From assembly GCF_900177485.1 (NCBI RefSeq), contig NZ_LT840186.1, positions 620,001 to 684,000 of the forward strand: a stretch of DNA of 64,000 bases. The letters are read 5' to 3'. Position numbers and translations under genes: made by a program. The notes beneath the pieces were generated by a model. That model was not told where the DNA came from. It ran no database searches and saw only the letters and a program-made list of their open reading frames with translations. Origin of the DNA: Candidatus Pelagibacter sp. HIMB1321. GTDB taxonomy: Bacteria > Pseudomonadota > Alphaproteobacteria > Pelagibacterales > Pelagibacteraceae. This document shows positions 26,933 through 35,583 of the stretch, piece after piece (the first letter of the stretch is position 1; the number at the start of each line of letters is the position of its first letter).

Positions 26933-27445
26933 CTAAAAAATACTCTTTGAATATTTTTTCCAATTATCTTGGTAGTGTTTAGTATTTTCCATCACTGCTT
27001 TTTTCTCTTCTTCAGTGACTTCTCTAATAATTTTACCTGGAGATCCAACAACCAGTGAATTATCAGGTATTTCTTTATTTTCAGTGATCAGCGCTTTTGC
27101 ACCAATAATACAATTCTTTCCAATCTTTGCATTGTTAAGAATTACAGCACCTATTCCAATTAAACTTTTATCACCAACAGTACATCCATGTAGCATAACC
27201 ATATGGCCTACAGTTACATCTTTACCAATTTTTAATGGACAACCAGGATCAGTATGAAGGACACTTCCATCTTGAACATTTGAACCCTCACCTACAAAAA
27301 TATTTTCAATATCGCCTCTTAAAACTGCGTTAAACCAAATACTTGTATTTTTTTCTAAAGTAACATCTCCAATTATTGTTGCATTAGGTGCAACCCAATT
27401 TTCACCTGAACTTTTGGGTTTTTTATCTTTTAAATCATAAAACAT
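26933..27445 (-). CDS. Gamma carbonic anhydrase-like hexapeptide-repeat protein
   Basis: A 170-residue left-handed beta-helix protein of the gamma carbonic anhydrase / YrdA-PaaY group. The segment IWFNAVLRGDIE and the three candidate zinc histidines are present (SVLHTDPG and VGHMVMLHGC). The C-terminal helix is EVTEEEKKAV. Members are often trimeric zinc proteins of uncertain activity; some hydrate CO2. The intact ligand set makes metal binding likely. It is divergent from the redoxin gene, with 20 bases between starts. Confidence 0.85.
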   Translation of the reverse strand: MFYDLKDKKPKSSGENWVAPNATIIGDVTLEKNTSIWFNAVLRGDIENIFVGEGSNVQDGSVLHTDPGCPLKIGKDVTVGHMVMLHGCTVGDKSLIGIGAVILNNAKIGKNCIIGAKALITENKEIPDNSLVVGSPGKIIREVTEEEKKAVMENTKHYQDNWKKYSKSIF

Positions 27446-27465
27446 AACATATATATTATTACAGT

Positions 27466-28020
27466 ATGCTCACTCAAACTCCAATATGTGATTTTGGTAA
27501 AAAAGCTATTCCATTCAAATTAAAATCTACTGAGGGTAAAATTATTTCATTAGAAGAACTTAAAGGTGAAAATGGAACATTAGTTATGTTCATTTGTAAT
27601 CACTGCCCATATGTTAAAGCAATCACAAAAGATATTGTTGAAGATTGTAATGAATTAAAAAAAATTGGTATTAACTCAGTTGCAATTTCTTCAAATGATT
27701 CAACTAATTATCCTGAAGATTCTTTTGATAATATGATTAAATTTGCAAAAAAAAATAATTTTAGTTTTCCATATTTAATTGATGAAACTCAAGAAATTGC
27801 AAAAGCTTATGATGCAGTATGTACACCAGACTTCTTTGGATATAATAAAGATTTAGAGCTTCAATACAGAGGTCGTTCGAGAGAATTAAAAAACCTTGTT
27901 CCAGTAAGAGATGGTAAGAGTGACTTGTATAAAGCTATGAAATTAATTGCCGAAACTAGTAATGGTCCAAAAGATCAAATCCCAAGTGCTGGCTGCAGCA
28001 TTAAATGGAAATTTAATTAA
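27466..28020 (+). CDS. Thioredoxin-fold redoxin (AhpC/TSA-like)
   Basis: A 184-residue thioredoxin-like protein with a CNHCPYVKA active site (CxxC) around residues 43-51, followed by YDAVCTPDFFGYN with a further Cys-Thr-Pro segment near 122. This matches the redoxin/AhpC-TSA family annotated as thioredoxin family proteins. It has no signal peptide, so it is probably cytoplasmic. Its TAA overlaps the ATG of the glycosyltransferase gene by one base (28020). The physiological substrate is unknown. Confidence 0.8.
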   Translation: MLTQTPICDFGKKAIPFKLKSTEGKIISLEELKGENGTLVMFICNHCPYVKAITKDIVEDCNELKKIGINSVAISSNDSTNYPEDSFDNMIKFAKKNNFSFPYLIDETQEIAKAYDAVCTPDFFGYNKDLELQYRGRSRELKNLVPVRDGKSDLYKAMKLIAETSNGPKDQIPSAGCSIKWKFN

Positions 28021-29114
28021 TGTATTTAGTAGTAACTAGATCCTTTCCTCCTGAACTTGGGGGGATGCAAAGTTTAATGTGGGGTTTATCTAAAGAACTA
28101 TCAAAAAATTATTTAATTAAGGTATTTGCAGATTACCAAGATGGTCACAAAGAATTTGATGAAAAAGTAAATTTTTCCATCGAAAGAGTTGGTGGAATAA
28201 AATTTTTAAGAAAAATCAGAAAAGCACAATTAATTGATGAGGTTACAAAAAATAATCAAGTGGAAGGAATTATTGCTGACCATTGGAAAAGCTTGGAAGT
28301 GCTTAAAAATAATAAAAAAAAATATTGTTTAATTCACGGAAAAGAAATTAATCACCCTCAAGGAAGCAAATTAAACTCTAGAGTACTTAAAGTATTAAAT
28401 AATGTTGAAAAAGTAATAGCTAATTCAAAATATACAAAAGATTTAGCAGTTGAAATTGGAGTTAATGAGGAAAAAATTATAGTTATTAATCCAGGTGTCG
28501 ATAAGGTTGTAGAATTAGATAAAAAATCTCTAGAAAAAGTTGAAAGTTTATTAAAAATTAAAACACCAAGATTAATTACTGTTTCAAGGTTTGATAAAAG
28601 AAAAAATCATGAAAAAATTATTATGGCTCTTAGAAATCTTAAACAATTGTATCCTGATATTGTTTATCTTTGTATTGGATATGGTGATGAGGAAGCAAAT
28701 ATCAAAAGATTAGTTAAAGAACTTAATTTAGAATCTCAGGTAATGTTTTTTAAGGATATTTCAGATAATTTAAAAAATGCATTAATAGCAAAATCAAATA
28801 TTTTTGTTATGCCATCTATAAAACATAAAACTTCTGTTGAAGGATTTGGTATCGCTTATATTGAGGCTGCTCAATATGGTATTCCATCTCTAGGTGGAAA
28901 AGATGGTGGTGCTGCTGATGCTATTGAGCATGACAAAACTGGTTTAATATGTGATGGAAATAATTTAGATGAAATTTACTCATCATTAAATTTAATGATT
29001 GAGAATAAGAAATATTTAGAATTTGGTAAAAATGCAAAAGAATTTGCATCAAAATTTACTTGGGAAAAAACAATAGAAGAATACAAAAAAATTATTCAAT
29101 CTTCTAAAACTTAA
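28020..29114 (+). CDS. Family 4 glycosyltransferase
   Basis: A 364-residue GT-B glycosyltransferase of the GT4 type. The N-terminal PPELGGMQSLMWGLSKEL resembles the acceptor-side loop of mannosyl-/glucosyltransferases. The C-terminal nucleotide-sugar site shows VSRFDKRKNHEKII, CIGYGDEE and the EGFGIAYIEAAQYGIPS motif (ExxxxxxxE). The donor and acceptor are unknown; a role in lipopolysaccharide core or surface glycan is inferred. The last 11 bases overlap the 3' end of the convergent GT9 gene. Confidence 0.88.
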   Translation: MYLVVTRSFPPELGGMQSLMWGLSKELSKNYLIKVFADYQDGHKEFDEKVNFSIERVGGIKFLRKIRKAQLIDEVTKNNQVEGIIADHWKSLEVLKNNKKKYCLIHGKEINHPQGSKLNSRVLKVLNNVEKVIANSKYTKDLAVEIGVNEEKIIVINPGVDKVVELDKKSLEKVESLLKIKTPRLITVSRFDKRKNHEKIIMALRNLKQLYPDIVYLCIGYGDEEANIKRLVKELNLESQVMFFKDISDNLKNALIAKSNIFVMPSIKHKTSVEGFGIAYIEAAQYGIPSLGGKDGGAADAIEHDKTGLICDGNNLDEIYSSLNLMIENKKYLEFGKNAKEFASKFTWEKTIEEYKKIIQSSKT

Positions 29115-30048
29115 AAATCTGAGACATTCGTTCAAAAACCTTTTCTGCTGAAAGTTTTGATAAATCTGGTGCTTGTATTGCTTTAAAATTTTCTCTTTCA
29201 ATACTAACTTTAAAAGGAGTTGTGTGAGAACCAAACAAAGCAATTCCTTTTGAACCTAAGTGAGCTGTCATATGAGCAGGTCCAGTATCATTAGCAACCA
29301 CAAATAAACTATCTTTAATCAATCCAGATAATTGTGAAATATTCAAAGCTTTACCATTATCCAAAACACATAAAGCATTTATATTTTTTGCATCTTCAAT
29401 TTCATCTGGTCCAGGTGCAGTAACAACTTTAAATTTATTTTCAAATTTTTGATTAATGATGCTGATTAAGTCATTGTAATAAGGCCATTTCTTTGAAGTT
29501 AAATGAGGTGAGCAAAAAGGAAAAAGTATTATGTATTTATCTAGTTCATAATTTTTTTTTATTTCTGAAATATCAACCGTACTCCATGAAAAGTCTGGTT
29601 TCATTGTATGATTGGTATCAATTCCTGAAGACTTTAACTGATAATCAAATCTTGAAAGAACAGAGTCTTTATCAAAATCTTGTTTTGTGGTTCCTTCTGG
29701 TAATGTGGTTTCAGTGGATGACCATATTTCTTTTGAAGCTTTTGGAGATAATATTCTTTTATAAAAAGCTGTTCTACTCGAGTTTTGAAGATCGTAAACT
29801 TTAGAAAAAGAATATTTCTTCAGCTCACGCATTAGAAAATATAAGTAAATTAGATTATATCTAGGAAGCCTTTTGTCTAAAATTACGCCCTTTAAGAAAG
29901 GATTTTTTTTAAATAAATCAAAATATGGTTTTGTAGTTAATAAATACACATCATCATTTTCATGATTTTCACAAATATCTTGAATTGCACCACTAGCTTG
30001 AGCTATATCTCCTAATGATCCATGTTTAATGATTAATATATTAGACAT
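29104..30048 (-). CDS. Family 9 glycosyltransferase (heptosyltransferase-like)
   Basis: A 314-residue GT9 protein. The N-terminus ILIIKHGSLGDIAQASGAIQDI and the C-terminal VVANDTGPAHMTAHLGSKGIALFGSHTTP are the hallmarks of ADP-heptose:LPS heptosyltransferases such as WaaF/WaaC. The central FPFCSPHLTSKKWPYYND region matches the family. It probably acts on the lipopolysaccharide core. The stop region overlaps the convergent GT4 gene by 11 bases, and it is divergent from the DUF6165 gene. Confidence 0.9.
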   Translation of the reverse strand: MSNILIIKHGSLGDIAQASGAIQDICENHENDDVYLLTTKPYFDLFKKNPFLKGVILDKRLPRYNLIYLYFLMRELKKYSFSKVYDLQNSSRTAFYKRILSPKASKEIWSSTETTLPEGTTKQDFDKDSVLSRFDYQLKSSGIDTNHTMKPDFSWSTVDISEIKKNYELDKYIILFPFCSPHLTSKKWPYYNDLISIINQKFENKFKVVTAPGPDEIEDAKNINALCVLDNGKALNISQLSGLIKDSLFVVANDTGPAHMTAHLGSKGIALFGSHTTPFKVSIERENFKAIQAPDLSKLSAEKVFERMSQIFKF

Positions 30049-30080
30049 ATATTATTTAACTTAACATAGTATCAAATATT

Positions 30081-30470
30081 ATGAATAAAATTTTAGTTGA
30101 AGTTTCAGTTGGTGAACTCTTAGATAAAATTTCAATTTTAGAAATTAAACAGGAAAAAATTAAAGATCCTGAAAAACTTAAATTTATTAATGACGAACAT
30201 TCCATACTAAAATCTCAATTAGAACAAAATGTTAAAACTGATGAAAAATTAGAAAAACTTTTCCAGTCTTTAAAAGAAATTAATTCAAAACTTTGGGTTA
30301 TAGAGGATGACAAAAGACTATGCGAAAAAGAAAAAAATTTTGGGGAAAAATTTATAAAACTTTCTAGAGATGTACATTTTTTAAATGATGATCGAGCTAA
30401 AATAAAGCTTGAAATGAACAATCATACAGGTTCAAAAATAAAAGAAATTAAAGAATATACTAGTTACTAA
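30081..30470 (+). CDS. DUF6165 family protein
   Basis: A 129-residue, highly charged, probably helical protein. The pattern VSVGELLDKISILEIKQEKI at the N-terminus, LWVIEDDKRLCEKEKNFG in the middle and RAKIKLEMNNHTGSKIKEIKEY at the end matches DUF6165, a family frequently found beside LPS and heptosyltransferase genes. The position next to a GT9 gene agrees with that. Function is unknown. Its last 11 bases overlap the 3' end of the convergent ABC permease gene. Confidence 0.8.
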   Translation: MNKILVEVSVGELLDKISILEIKQEKIKDPEKLKFINDEHSILKSQLEQNVKTDEKLEKLFQSLKEINSKLWVIEDDKRLCEKEKNFGEKFIKLSRDVHFLNDDRAKIKLEMNNHTGSKIKEIKEYTSY

Positions 30471-31137
30471 AACTATATTTTTTTTCTAAAAATTTGATTA
30501 AGTTGTGAATACAAAAAGTCATAAATAGATAAATACTTCCAGCAACAATAAACACTTCAATTGGTTTAAATGTTGTTGAAATTATATATTTAGCAACCCC
30601 TGTTAGATCCATTAAAGTAACAGTGCTTGCAAGTGATGTACCTTTAAGCATTAAGATAATTTCATTTCCATAGGCTGGTAAAGATTGTCTAATAGCAATT
30701 GGAATTTGGATTTTATAAAAAATTATTTTATCTGAAATACCAAGACTTTTACCAGCTTCTATCAGTCCTATTTTAATAGTCTGAAAAGCTGATCTTAAAA
30801 TTTCTGAAGTATAAGCGCCTGTATTTAATGAAAAAGCAATTATTGCACACCAATAAGGTTCTTTAATGATTGCCCATAAAAATGTTGATCGTAAATATTC
30901 AATTTGAGCTAATCCATAATAGATTATAAAAATCTGAACAAGTAGTGGCGTTCCTCTAAATAAATATGAATATCCATATGCAAATTTATTTATAAAAATA
31001 TTTTTATTTAATCTTAGAATAGCAAATCCTAAACCAATAATTAGACCTATTATTAAAGAACTTATTAAAAGTTTTAATGTAACTAATGCTGCTGGAAGTA
31101 ATTTTGGTAAACTATTTAATATTAATTCTAAATCCAT
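30460..31137 (-). CDS. Polar amino acid ABC transporter permease (HisM/ArtM type)
   Basis: A 225-residue inner-membrane permease with about five helices. The conserved loop GLIEAGKSLGISDKIIFYKIQIPIAI contains the EAA motif that contacts the ATPase. TGAYTSEILRSAF upstream of it is typical of histidine/arginine/glutamine permeases. It pairs with the gene that ends 1 base upstream, giving a HisQ-HisM-type heterodimer. No ATPase gene is present in the cluster, so the complex must borrow one encoded elsewhere. Confidence 0.92.
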   Translation of the reverse strand: MDLELILNSLPKLLPAALVTLKLLISSLIIGLIIGLGFAILRLNKNIFINKFAYGYSYLFRGTPLLVQIFIIYYGLAQIEYLRSTFLWAIIKEPYWCAIIAFSLNTGAYTSEILRSAFQTIKIGLIEAGKSLGISDKIIFYKIQIPIAIRQSLPAYGNEIILMLKGTSLASTVTLMDLTGVAKYIISTTFKPIEVFIVAGSIYLFMTFCIHNLIKFLEKKYSFSN

Positions 31138-31138
31138 A

Positions 31139-31831
31139 TTAATAGCCCCTACTATATTTTAGTTCTAACCTATTAATTAATTTCATACTTAAAAAAGTAA
31201 GTAAGAGATAAAGAACTGCAGCAAATGAATAAAAGAATAAAGGATCTCGTGTTGAGCCTGCTGCAATATAAGATTGTCTCATAATTTCAACTAAACCTGT
31301 CACTGAAATTAATGATGTGTCTTTTAGAGTAATTTGCCAAACATTACTTAAATTAGGAATGGCAAGTCTTAAAACTTGTGGGAGTATAATTTTATAAAAT
31401 TGAGTAAATTTACTAAGACCTAAAACTTTAGCAGCTTCAAACTGACCTTTGTCAATTGATTGAACTGCACCTCTAAATACCTCTGTTGAATATGCTCCTG
31501 AAATTATTCCAATTGCTAATGAACCAGTAATAAATGCATTTATTTCAATATATTCATAATATCCAAATATTGATGCTACATACATTATTGCACCACTACC
31601 TCCAAAAAAGAAAAGATAAATTACGAGTAGTTCGGGAACACCTCTGATAACTGTTGTGTAAAAATTTCCAAAAAAATTTAAAAATTTAAGTTTTGATAAT
31701 TTTAGTGGTGTAAAAATTAAAGCGAAAAAAAAACCAATTAACATTGCTGTTATTGAAACAGCGATTGTCATTAAAGTTGCATAGAATAACTCATCACCCC
31801 AACCAGTTTTTCCAAATACAAGAAGTTCCAT
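31139..31831 (-). CDS. Polar amino acid ABC transporter permease (HisQ/ArtQ type)
   Basis: A 230-residue membrane permease, partner of the preceding HisM-type protein. It has about five helices and the EAA-type loop GQFEAAKVLGLSKFTQFYKIILPQVLRLAIPNL, here broken by family-typical residues, and the RGVPELLVIYLFFFG segment of amino acid permeases. The ATG at 31831 lies 5 bases beyond the T-run of a strong intercistronic hairpin (31836-31861), and there is no clear ribosome binding site. Translation may therefore be weaker than that of the binding-protein gene. Confidence 0.92.
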   Translation of the reverse strand: MELLVFGKTGWGDELFYATLMTIAVSITAMLIGFFFALIFTPLKLSKLKFLNFFGNFYTTVIRGVPELLVIYLFFFGGSGAIMYVASIFGYYEYIEINAFITGSLAIGIISGAYSTEVFRGAVQSIDKGQFEAAKVLGLSKFTQFYKIILPQVLRLAIPNLSNVWQITLKDTSLISVTGLVEIMRQSYIAAGSTRDPLFFYSFAAVLYLLLTFLSMKLINRLELKYSRGY

Positions 31832-31835
31832 ATAG

Positions 31836-31861
31836 AAAAGGCGGTTAATAAATTAACCGCC
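31836..31861 (-). terminator. Intercistronic hairpin with T-run in the amino acid ABC operon
   Basis: On the minus strand GGCGGTTAA (31861-31853) pairs perfectly with TTAACCGCC (31848-31840) across a 4-base loop, followed by TTTTCTAT. It sits between the substrate-binding protein gene and the first permease gene. This resembles a partial terminator or an mRNA-stabilising hairpin that raises binding-protein output relative to permeases. The short T-run suggests incomplete termination. Confidence 0.7.
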
Positions 31862-31876
31862 ATTTCAAAAATTTAA

Positions 31877-32743
31877 TTACATAGAAGCATCAAAGCCAAA
31901 CCATTTGATTGCAAGTCGAGAAATTACTCCATCTTTTCTTGCTTGATCTATAGCTTTATTAAATGCTCTTAAAAGTTCAGCATCTCTTTTACCCATAGCT
32001 GAGTCTTCACCCATTTGAGCTGCTTGTCTCAAACCAACACCAACTCCATTTCCAAATGCACCACCTGAAAATGTTGGACCAACTAATACAACAGGTTTTC
32101 CAGATTTTTCAGCATAATCAACAAATGCTACTGCTGCAGCTAAAGCAACGTCACATCTTCCAGCTTCTAGGTCTAAATTAACCTCATCTTGAGTTTTGTA
32201 AGTTCTTAAATTGATTTTACCTACATCACCAGACTCTAAGAAGTTTTGATGAATTGTTCCAGTTTGAGTACAAACTGTTTTTCCAGCTAAACCAGCTTCA
32301 ATTGTTTTTAAAGCTTTTTTTGCAGCACTATCAGGCTTTGTAAGATTTATTCCAGCAGGAGTTTCCATACCTTCTAAATCAGATCCTTTCATGACAGCTA
32401 ATGAAGCAACTTCGTCTGCATATCCTTGTGAAAATGTAATTACTTTTTTTCTTTCATCAGTAATTGACATTCCAGCCATGATCGCATCATATTTTCTTAA
32501 TTGTAAAGCAGGTATCATTCCATCCCAATCTTGCTCAACAATTTCACATTGTCTCCCAATATATCTGCAAAGTGACCAAGCCAATTCAACTTCAAAGCCA
32601 ATTAATTTTCCAGCTTCATTTTTTGAATTCCATGGAGGGTAAGCGCCTTCAGTTGCAATCTTAATTTTATCAGATGCATTTACATTTCCGATAATTAATA
32701 GAGATGCCAAAACTGAAAAAATAGTTTTTTTAAATTTATTCAT
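31877..32743 (-). CDS. Polar amino acid ABC transporter substrate-binding protein
   Basis: A 288-residue periplasmic binding protein of the SBP_bac_3 (HisJ/ArgT) family. An N-terminal signal peptide of about 23 residues ends near VNASDKIK. The ligand site region is TEGAYPPWNSKNEAGKLIGFEVEL (with the usual PPW and G-FE-E pattern) and later AIMAGMSITDERKK. The ligand is probably a basic or other polar amino acid. A good AGGAGA ribosome site precedes the ATG. It is the first gene of a binding protein-permease-permease operon without an ATPase. Confidence 0.92.
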   Translation of the reverse strand: MNKFKKTIFSVLASLLIIGNVNASDKIKIATEGAYPPWNSKNEAGKLIGFEVELAWSLCRYIGRQCEIVEQDWDGMIPALQLRKYDAIMAGMSITDERKKVITFSQGYADEVASLAVMKGSDLEGMETPAGINLTKPDSAAKKALKTIEAGLAGKTVCTQTGTIHQNFLESGDVGKINLRTYKTQDEVNLDLEAGRCDVALAAAVAFVDYAEKSGKPVVLVGPTFSGGAFGNGVGVGLRQAAQMGEDSAMGKRDAELLRAFNKAIDQARKDGVISRLAIKWFGFDASM

Positions 32744-32805
32744 TATTTCTCCTAATTAATTTAATAATTAATTATTCCATAATTTGATGATTTTAAAAAG
32801 AAAAA

Positions 32806-33846
32806 TTAATGATTGATGGATGATGAAAAATTCCAAGAACAATCAAAACTTGGGATATATACTCTAGATAATTTAGTATTTCCAAAATGATGGTTAAATA
32901 CATTTAACCAGTTATCAACTTGTTGAGGTTTTTTGTCTTGAGATCCAACTTGTGCAGTAATTACACCTTTTGGTTTTAGTATTCTTACAAGTGAGTCCAT
33001 ATTTTTTGCCGCTAAATCAATACAAAATTGATCATCATTTAAATCTACAAAAATATGATCATAAGTATCATCTTCTACTGACTTTATACTCTCAAAAGCA
33101 TCTCCCCAAACACATTTAACTGAATTTTTTTCTGTAGATTTATTACCAATTTCACCTAAGTGTTTATTGCATACATCCACTACTTCTGGATCTAATTCAT
33201 ACCAATCTACGAAATTAAAATTTTTTGAAATACATTCTCTTGCAACACCTCCATCTCCACCACCAATTATTGCAGCTCTTTCATTTTGTTGATTTAGTTT
33301 AAGTCCAGCTCCAACAAAAGTTGAGCTATAAAGATGTTCATCATTACTTGCAACTTGGATCTCTCCATCAATGAATAAAGATTTACCAAACTGTTCTAAT
33401 TCTAATATTTCAATATGTTGACCAACTTTAGATTTAAAATCTTCTAAAACATCATTTACTACATAAGATTTTTGCAAACCTGGCGAGCTATAAATGTCGT
33501 GATAAAGAGATTTGGTATCTCTGTTAAATTCCTTTTTAACAATTCTTTTATGTTTAAATTCTTTTTTAACAATTTCTAAAGCTATAGAGGGGCTAACTTT
33601 TCCACATGTAAAAAAATCAAAACTTATTATTCCTTTTTCAGGGAATGTGTGAAAGCTAATATGACTTTCCGCAAGTAATGCCAAAATTGTAAAACCTTGT
33701 GGTTCAAATTTATACTTAGAGATATTTAAAATTGTAACTTTTGCGGCTGCTGCGATTTCTTTAATAACTTTCTCGTAGATAGAAGGATCGTATTCTTTTG
33801 TTGTACCAATAATATCTAAAGTAATATGCTCACCAACTTTAGTCAT
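32806..33846 (-). CDS. Fused S-adenosylmethionine decarboxylase - spermidine synthase
   Basis: A 346-residue two-domain protein. Residues 1-~115 are a prokaryotic AdoMet decarboxylase (SpeD): the self-processing site is LLAESHISFHTFPE, with candidate pyruvoyl-forming Ser61, His66 and Cys81 (FTCGK). From ~118 an aminopropyltransferase (SpeE-like) domain follows, with LELEQFGKSLFIDGEIQ, DEHLYSS, the SAM-type loop GGGDGGVARE and VDLNDDQ in place of the more usual D-x-TDP. Together they would make decarboxylated AdoMet and use it to form spermidine, releasing MTA. It lies 4 bases after the aldolase gene of the MTA-salvage genes, which fits the metabolic link. Confidence 0.92.
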   Translation of the reverse strand: MTKVGEHITLDIIGTTKEYDPSIYEKVIKEIAAAAKVTILNISKYKFEPQGFTILALLAESHISFHTFPEKGIISFDFFTCGKVSPSIALEIVKKEFKHKRIVKKEFNRDTKSLYHDIYSSPGLQKSYVVNDVLEDFKSKVGQHIEILELEQFGKSLFIDGEIQVASNDEHLYSSTFVGAGLKLNQQNERAAIIGGGDGGVARECISKNFNFVDWYELDPEVVDVCNKHLGEIGNKSTEKNSVKCVWGDAFESIKSVEDDTYDHIFVDLNDDQFCIDLAAKNMDSLVRILKPKGVITAQVGSQDKKPQQVDNWLNVFNHHFGNTKLSRVYIPSFDCSWNFSSSINH

Positions 33847-33850
33847 AAAA

Positions 33851-34516
33851 CTAACCGCTTTTATAATTTTTTACTTTATCTAAAATTTTTTTCATTTCTT
33901 GAAATGAAAGAATTTTAGGTTCGCCCATCTTTAAAGCAATAACATATTGATAGCAAATATTTTCTACCTCTTGAGCAAGTTCAAAAGCTTTGGATAAATT
34001 TTCACCAAAAGCAACTTGACCGTGATTAGACATCAAACATGCTTTTCTGTCTTTTAAGGCTTTAATAATATTCATTGATAACTCGTGTGTACCAAAAGTG
34101 GCATATTCAGAGCATCTTATATTTTCACCTCCTGCGAGAGCAATCATGTAATGAAATGGTGGTATTGATTTTCTATGTGTAGAAATTGCAGAAGCATGTG
34201 GTGAATGCGCATGAACAATTGCTTTAGCTTCCCATTTATTTTTATAAATATCTTGATGAAATCTCCATTCTGAAGAAGGATTTTTTCCAGAATTGAACCA
34301 CGCTAAAAAATCTTTCTCTTCATCCAAAGAGAGAAATACTATATCTTCAGGTTTCAGGCTTTCATACTTTTTACCAGAAGGAGTAATAAAAAAACCTTCT
34401 TTGTCATCTTCAAAACCTCTAACTGAAATATTTCCAGATCTTAAAGGAGATAAATTTGTTGTATTAAGTTTAATTGAATACTCAATTACTTCTTCTCTTT
34501 CTTTTAAATTTTTCAT
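33851..34516 (-). CDS. Class II aldolase/adducin family protein of the MTA salvage cluster
   Basis: A 221-residue zinc-dependent class II aldolase-fold protein. SGNISVRG, ITPSGKKYESL, SSEWRFHQDIY, VHAHSPHASAIS (metal-binding HxH) and YATFGTHELSMNI followed by SNHGQVAFG are close to the fuculose-phosphate aldolase pattern. It overlaps the mtnA stop in an ATGA arrangement. It could be MtnB (methylthioribulose-1-phosphate dehydratase) or an aldolase that cleaves methylthioribulose-1-phosphate or deoxyribulose-1-phosphate to DHAP and an aldehyde. The FucA-like motifs and the absence of mtnC/D/E nearby favour the latter. Confidence 0.8.
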   Translation of the reverse strand: MKNLKEREEVIEYSIKLNTTNLSPLRSGNISVRGFEDDKEGFFITPSGKKYESLKPEDIVFLSLDEEKDFLAWFNSGKNPSSEWRFHQDIYKNKWEAKAIVHAHSPHASAISTHRKSIPPFHYMIALAGGENIRCSEYATFGTHELSMNIIKALKDRKACLMSNHGQVAFGENLSKAFELAQEVENICYQYVIALKMGEPKILSFQEMKKILDKVKNYKSG

Positions 34517-35583
34517 TTAAATAAATTATTTAATCCCTCTGAAGAAGCATCACAGATCCCTTTTTCTGTAATTAATTTTGTTACATACTTTGCTGGCGTT
34601 ACGTCAAAAGCTAAATTTAAAGATTTACTTTTTTTTGAATAGATTTGTATCTTTTTAATTTCTCCCTGATTATCAAAACCTTCTATATGTGATAATTCCT
34701 CAGAATTTCTCTCTTCTATTGGAATTTGATTGTGATCTTTAATCGTCCAATCAATTGTTGAGCTTGGTAACGCCACATAAAAAGGAATATTATTGTCAAA
34801 AGCTGCTAGAGCTTTTAAATAAGTTCCAATTTTATTACAAACATCTCCATTAGATAAGGTTCTATCTGTTCCAACAATACACATATCTACTTCTCCTCTT
34901 TGCATTAATATGCCACCGGTATTATCTGCTATTATTGTATTATTTATTCCCTCTTCATTTAATTCAAATGAGGTTAAATTTGCACCTTGGTTTCTTGGTC
35001 TTGTCTCATCAACCCAAACATGAACTGGAATACCTTTTTTATGTGCATGATAAATTGGAGATGTAGCTGTGCCCCAATTAATTGTAGCGAGCCATCCTGC
35101 ATTACAATGAGTTAAAATATTAACTGTTTTATTTTTCTTTTTATAAATCTCTTCAATTAAAGTAAGTCCATTTAAACCAATTTCATTACAAAATTTTTCA
35201 TCTTCATCACAAATATTTTTTGCTTCATTAATAGCAAGTTCTAAAATTTTATTTTTTTCAGCAACAATTAATTTTGCCATCATTCGATCTACAGCCCATT
35301 TTAAATTTATTGCTGTTGGTCGAGAATTAATCAATTCTTCAGATGATTTTTTTAAAAAACTTAGATCGTTATTCTCTATAACCGACAAGACTAATCCGTA
35401 AGCTGCAGTAGCACCAATTAGTGGAGCACCTCTAACTTCCATGATTTTGATAGCATTAACAGCATCATTGCAAGTTTTAAGCTTTTTTATTTCAAACTTA
35501 TGAGGAAGCTTAGTTTGATCTATAATTTTAACTAAGTTATTTTCAAACCAGATGGTTTTGTAATTTTTACCTTCAATTTTCAT
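34513..35583 (-). CDS. mtnA: S-methyl-5-thioribose-1-phosphate isomerase
   Basis: A 356-residue MtnA of the eIF2B-related family that isomerises methylthioribose-1-phosphate to methylthioribulose-1-phosphate. Diagnostic segments are RGAPLIGATAAYGL (about residues 51-64), HCNAGWLATINWGTA with the conserved Cys, VWVDETRPRNQGA, and the catalytic Asp region GTDRTLSNGDVCNKIGTY. It overlaps mtnP upstream and the aldolase downstream by 4 bases each (ATGA), so the three are translationally coupled. Confidence 0.95.
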   Translation of the reverse strand: MKIEGKNYKTIWFENNLVKIIDQTKLPHKFEIKKLKTCNDAVNAIKIMEVRGAPLIGATAAYGLVLSVIENNDLSFLKKSSEELINSRPTAINLKWAVDRMMAKLIVAEKNKILELAINEAKNICDEDEKFCNEIGLNGLTLIEEIYKKKNKTVNILTHCNAGWLATINWGTATSPIYHAHKKGIPVHVWVDETRPRNQGANLTSFELNEEGINNTIIADNTGGILMQRGEVDMCIVGTDRTLSNGDVCNKIGTYLKALAAFDNNIPFYVALPSSTIDWTIKDHNQIPIEERNSEELSHIEGFDNQGEIKKIQIYSKKSKSLNLAFDVTPAKYVTKLITEKGICDASSEGLNNLFK

